From positions 1 to 61,797 of the forward strand of contig CASDVE010000019.1 of NCBI GenBank assembly GCA_949284175.1: a DNA stretch of 61,797 nucleotides, in the 5' to 3' direction. The notes beneath the pieces were generated by a model. It made no database searches, had not been told where the DNA came from, and saw only the letters and a list, made by a program, of their open reading frames with translations. The translations under genes and the position numbers were made by a program. Positions 59,995 through 61,797 of this stretch are shown piece after piece (within the stretch, counting starts at the first letter, position 1; every line of letters begins with the position of its first letter). Source of the stretch: an uncultured Eubacteriales bacterium (lineage in GTDB: Bacteria; Bacillota; Clostridia; Lachnospirales; Lachnospiraceae).

Positions 59995-61701
59995 CTATCG
60001 TACTGCCGCATCTAGCTGCGGTGTTGCTTGTGAAATTTCTTCCGTTTTTTCCTTATTTGCCAGATCCAACTCCATATTGATTTCAATCTGCCTCTTGATT
60101 TTTTCTTTCAGGCTTTCTTCATGGAGAAATGGCTCCTCCCATGATTTTTTTGCACTTTGTATATTCTGCTCTGATTCCTGAATCTTAGATTCCAATTTTT
60201 CTATCCGTTCTTCCAAACCGGAGAGTACGTTATCCATACGGGTAATGTTACCAAGATTGCTTTCTCCCATTTCAACGCTATAATCGGATTCTCCTCGTAA
60301 GATGAGTGAAAGACCACCTGTATTTTTCTGCATGATTACTGCAAATCCCCGGTAATGTCCGATTTCTTCCTCTTTATAAAATACGAAGGAATCCTTCAGT
60401 GCCAGCAGAATATCTCCTGCATCTTTCTTTTCCGAGTAAGTTACTCCTTTGATTTCTATAAGAAATTCTTCATGTAAACTATTCTCATTTCTTTTCTTAA
60501 TATCTTTCTGGATATTCTCTATAAAGTTTTTGCATTTTTTAATCTGGTTAGGAAGCTGAACTGCATAAGCATCCTGTAAAGCATAGCGGTTTGCCTCCCA
60601 TGCGGATTTCAGTACTTTTAGTTTTGCTATTTCTACATCCAAATTCATTTTTTCCATAATCAGAGGATTTCCGGAGGCAATGGCTTTGATTTCTCCGAAT
60701 GTCAAAACGCTTTCATCCACATCGTCACATTCCCTGCTTACTGCCTTATTGGTCATGACCTGACTAATAAACTTCTGCTTATTTTCTATGATTCCCCAAA
60801 GGTATGCATCAAACGTTCCCTTTGTTACATATCGGTAAATAGCCACCTCTTCATTCCTATTACCTCTTCTCAGAATTCTGCCATCTCTTTGCTCGATTGC
60901 AGAAGGTTTCCAAGGGCAATCAACATGATGGGCGGCTATCAGCCTGTCCTGAATATTAGTCCCGGTTCCTAATTTATCCGTACTTCCAATAATGATACGC
61001 CTTTTTCCACTTCGTACATCTGCAAACATCTTTTTTCGCTGTTCATCTGTTTTAGCATCATGGATAAAGCAGATTTCCTCTGGGGATAATCCTCTTGCTA
61101 TCAATTCTTGTTTGATATAATCGTAAAGATTAAAAGGCTTTCCTCCTCCTGGTGTACCTATATCAGAAAAAATGATCTGTGTACCTGAAAACTCTTTGGA
61201 ATCCATATATTCCTGGTACACATTTTTTACTACTTTATTGAGTTTTGATTCCCCATCCACAGGGGCAAGAGTATCTAGTAATCGGGGATCAGTTCCCAAA
61301 AGCCTTGCTTCTCCGGTAAGTTTCAGCATATTATCGTCTTGGGGATCTACCCCGCCATTTCGGATTGCGTCTGCCCGTTCTACAAAAGTTTCCATACAAT
61401 TTTTTACATATTCACTGGCTTCTGACTCCACGATGATACATTTTCCACCCCGCAGTTTCGGAACAGGAAGTTTTAACATTTCCGCAAGCTGGATATCTGC
61501 AAATTCCTTAAACATCGTCATAAGCTCCGGAAGATTCACAAATTTATTAAACCTTGTCCGCATACGGTAGCCACTTCCTTCTGGGGCAAGTTCCAATGTT
61601 GTTGTGACTTCGCCAAACATATTGGCCCAGTCATCAAAATGTACCAATCCATGTCTTTTCAGTTCTTCTTCCTGAAGATACAGTTGCATGACATATAACT
61701 C
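59995..61701 (-). CDS. Large conjugative-element helicase (SNF2-like), C-terminal exon; 5' part beyond a group II intron
   Basis: The visible 568 codons are the C-terminal portion of the very large helicase (often also DNA methylase) proteins of Clostridia conjugative elements. Homology begins at ELYVMQLYLQEEELK and includes HFDDWANMFGEVTTTLELAPEGSGYRMRT, the SF2 helicase C-terminal motifs GSTDKLGTGTNIQDRL and AIEQRDGRILRRGN (motif VI, arginine fingers), and a C-terminal coiled coil. An ATG at 61725 adds MAWRFLPY, but this lies in the intron. The real upstream exon, with Walker A, is outside the window, so the functional gene requires splicing. Confidence 0.8.
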   Translation of the reverse strand, partial: ELYVMQLYLQEEELKRHGLVHFDDWANMFGEVTTTLELAPEGSGYRMRTRFNKFVNLPELMTMFKEFADIQLAEMLKLPVPKLRGGKCIIVESEASEYVKNCMETFVERADAIRNGGVDPQDDNMLKLTGEARLLGTDPRLLDTLAPVDGESKLNKVVKNVYQEYMDSKEFSGTQIIFSDIGTPGGGKPFNLYDYIKQELIARGLSPEEICFIHDAKTDEQRKKMFADVRSGKRRIIIGSTDKLGTGTNIQDRLIAAHHVDCPWKPSAIEQRDGRILRRGNRNEEVAIYRYVTKGTFDAYLWGIIENKQKFISQVMTNKAVSRECDDVDESVLTFGEIKAIASGNPLIMEKMNLDVEIAKLKVLKSAWEANRYALQDAYAVQLPNQIKKCKNFIENIQKDIKKRNENSLHEEFLIEIKGVTYSEKKDAGDILLALKDSFVFYKEEEIGHYRGFAVIMQKNTGGLSLILRGESDYSVEMGESNLGNITRMDNVLSGLEERIEKLESKIQESEQNIQSAKKSWEEPFLHEESLKEKIKRQIEINMELDLANKEKTEEISQATPQLDAAVR

Positions 61702-61797
61702 ATAAGGTAGGAAACGCCACGCCATACTTCCTTTCGTCCGTGGTCTTGGCGTAACCCCCTCCAGAACCGTGCTTACACCTCTCGATGTACACGGCTC
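61702..61797 (-). mobile_element. 3' end of a group II intron (domains V and VI) interrupting the helicase gene
   Basis: On the minus strand, bases 61797-61764 form a complete 34-nt domain V. It starts GAGCCGTG with the AGC catalytic triad, folds through ACATC-GAGA-GGTGT with a GNRA tetraloop and a two-base AA bulge, and ends GCACGGTTC. Domain VI follows, with ACGCCA/TGGCGT pairing and a probable branch-point A in TTTCCTACCTTAT. The 3' splice site is placed after that TTAT, where helicase homology begins (GAG TTA TAT). The intron body and any maturase lie beyond the window edge. Confidence 0.85.

Larger units (their letters stand above)
23861..61797. mobile_element. Large integrated (probably conjugative) element carrying a biosynthetic cluster; right end outside the window
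   Basis: The left boundary is placed at the livF break (23860/23861). Inside are three large serine recombinases near the left end, DUF6870 and DUF4314 proteins, and near the right edge a SpoVG-like protein and a large helicase typical of Clostridia integrative conjugative elements. The NRPS/PKS cluster at about 33.8-59.0 kb is cargo, with visibly lower GC than both the element backbone and the chromosome. The other livF half and the second attachment site should lie beyond the window. Relaxase and type IV secretion genes are not visible here. Confidence 0.7.

Noticed and set aside
30000..60000. CRISPR arrays, tRNA or rRNA genes in the element
   Set aside because: No regularly spaced direct repeats, cloverleaf-like segments or conserved rRNA sequences were seen.
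61702..61725. ATG at 61725 as the helicase start
   Set aside because: The eight extra residues are encoded by the domain VI end of a group II intron; helicase homology begins after the splice site.

Overview
The window looks like a low-GC Firmicutes chromosome, most likely a gut Clostridia/Lachnospiraceae species. This is inferred from strong AAGGAGG-type ribosome binding sites, frequent TTG/GTG starts, the gene content, and mobile-element families (DUF6870, DUF4314, tandem large serine recombinases, SpoVG-like proteins) typical of that group. Almost all genes lie on the minus strand. The species cannot be named from sequence alone.

Resident chromosome (1 to about 23.86 kb). (a) An oligopeptide ABC transporter operon oppA-B-C-D-F (423-6190), with a consensus-like promoter and three 10-bp-phased direct repeats upstream. 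(b) A probable seven-gene catabolic operon (6508-13956): permease, hydantoinase/oxoprolinase-like protein, HExxH protein, LacI regulator, PfkB sugar kinase, hexulose-phosphate synthase and hexulose-phosphate isomerase. Its promoter carries a cre-type site at the transcription start. (c) An NAD operon (14447-19435): three tandem sirtuin-like genes resembling the macrodomain-linked class (SirTM), a nicotinamidase remnant, pncB and nadE, with a divergent Rrf2 regulator. (d) A HAD/aldolase chimera, a Gdx/SugE-type SMR exporter, a zinc alcohol dehydrogenase, and a livF gene cut in its Walker A motif.

Mobile element (about 23.86 kb to beyond the right edge). The livF break marks one end of a large integrated element. 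Next to it lie a hypothetical gene, an Rpn-family nuclease with an apparent intragenic small protein and a duplicated copy of that protein, three overlapping large serine recombinases, and DUF6870 and DUF4314 proteins. The right side holds a tandem SpoVG-like protein and the C-terminal part of a large conjugative-element helicase. That helicase gene is interrupted by a group II intron whose 3' end (domains V and VI) reaches the window edge.

Cargo (about 33.8 to 59.0 kb). A markedly AT-rich hybrid NRPS / AT-less PKS cluster sits inside the element. In transcription order the minus operon encodes: a 35-residue membrane peptide, a type II thioesterase, NRPS1 (C-A-T-E), NRPS2 (C-A-T-Cy-A[Ox]-T), KS-ACP-C, NRPS3 (A-T-reductase), a free-standing acyltransferase, a MATE exporter and a PanE-like reductase. 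A divergent TetR-PPTase pair lies upstream, and two identical spaced palindromes (ATGAAT-N7-ATTCAT) flank the divergent promoter region. Hand-read adenylation codes suggest a Ser-like residue (epimerised), Thr, Cys (cyclised and oxidised to thiazole), one malonyl extension, then an aromatic-like residue released reductively as an aldehyde. A thiazolyl beta-ketoamide aldehyde, possibly closing to a pyrrolinone, is the inferred scaffold. I do not recognise it as a named product.
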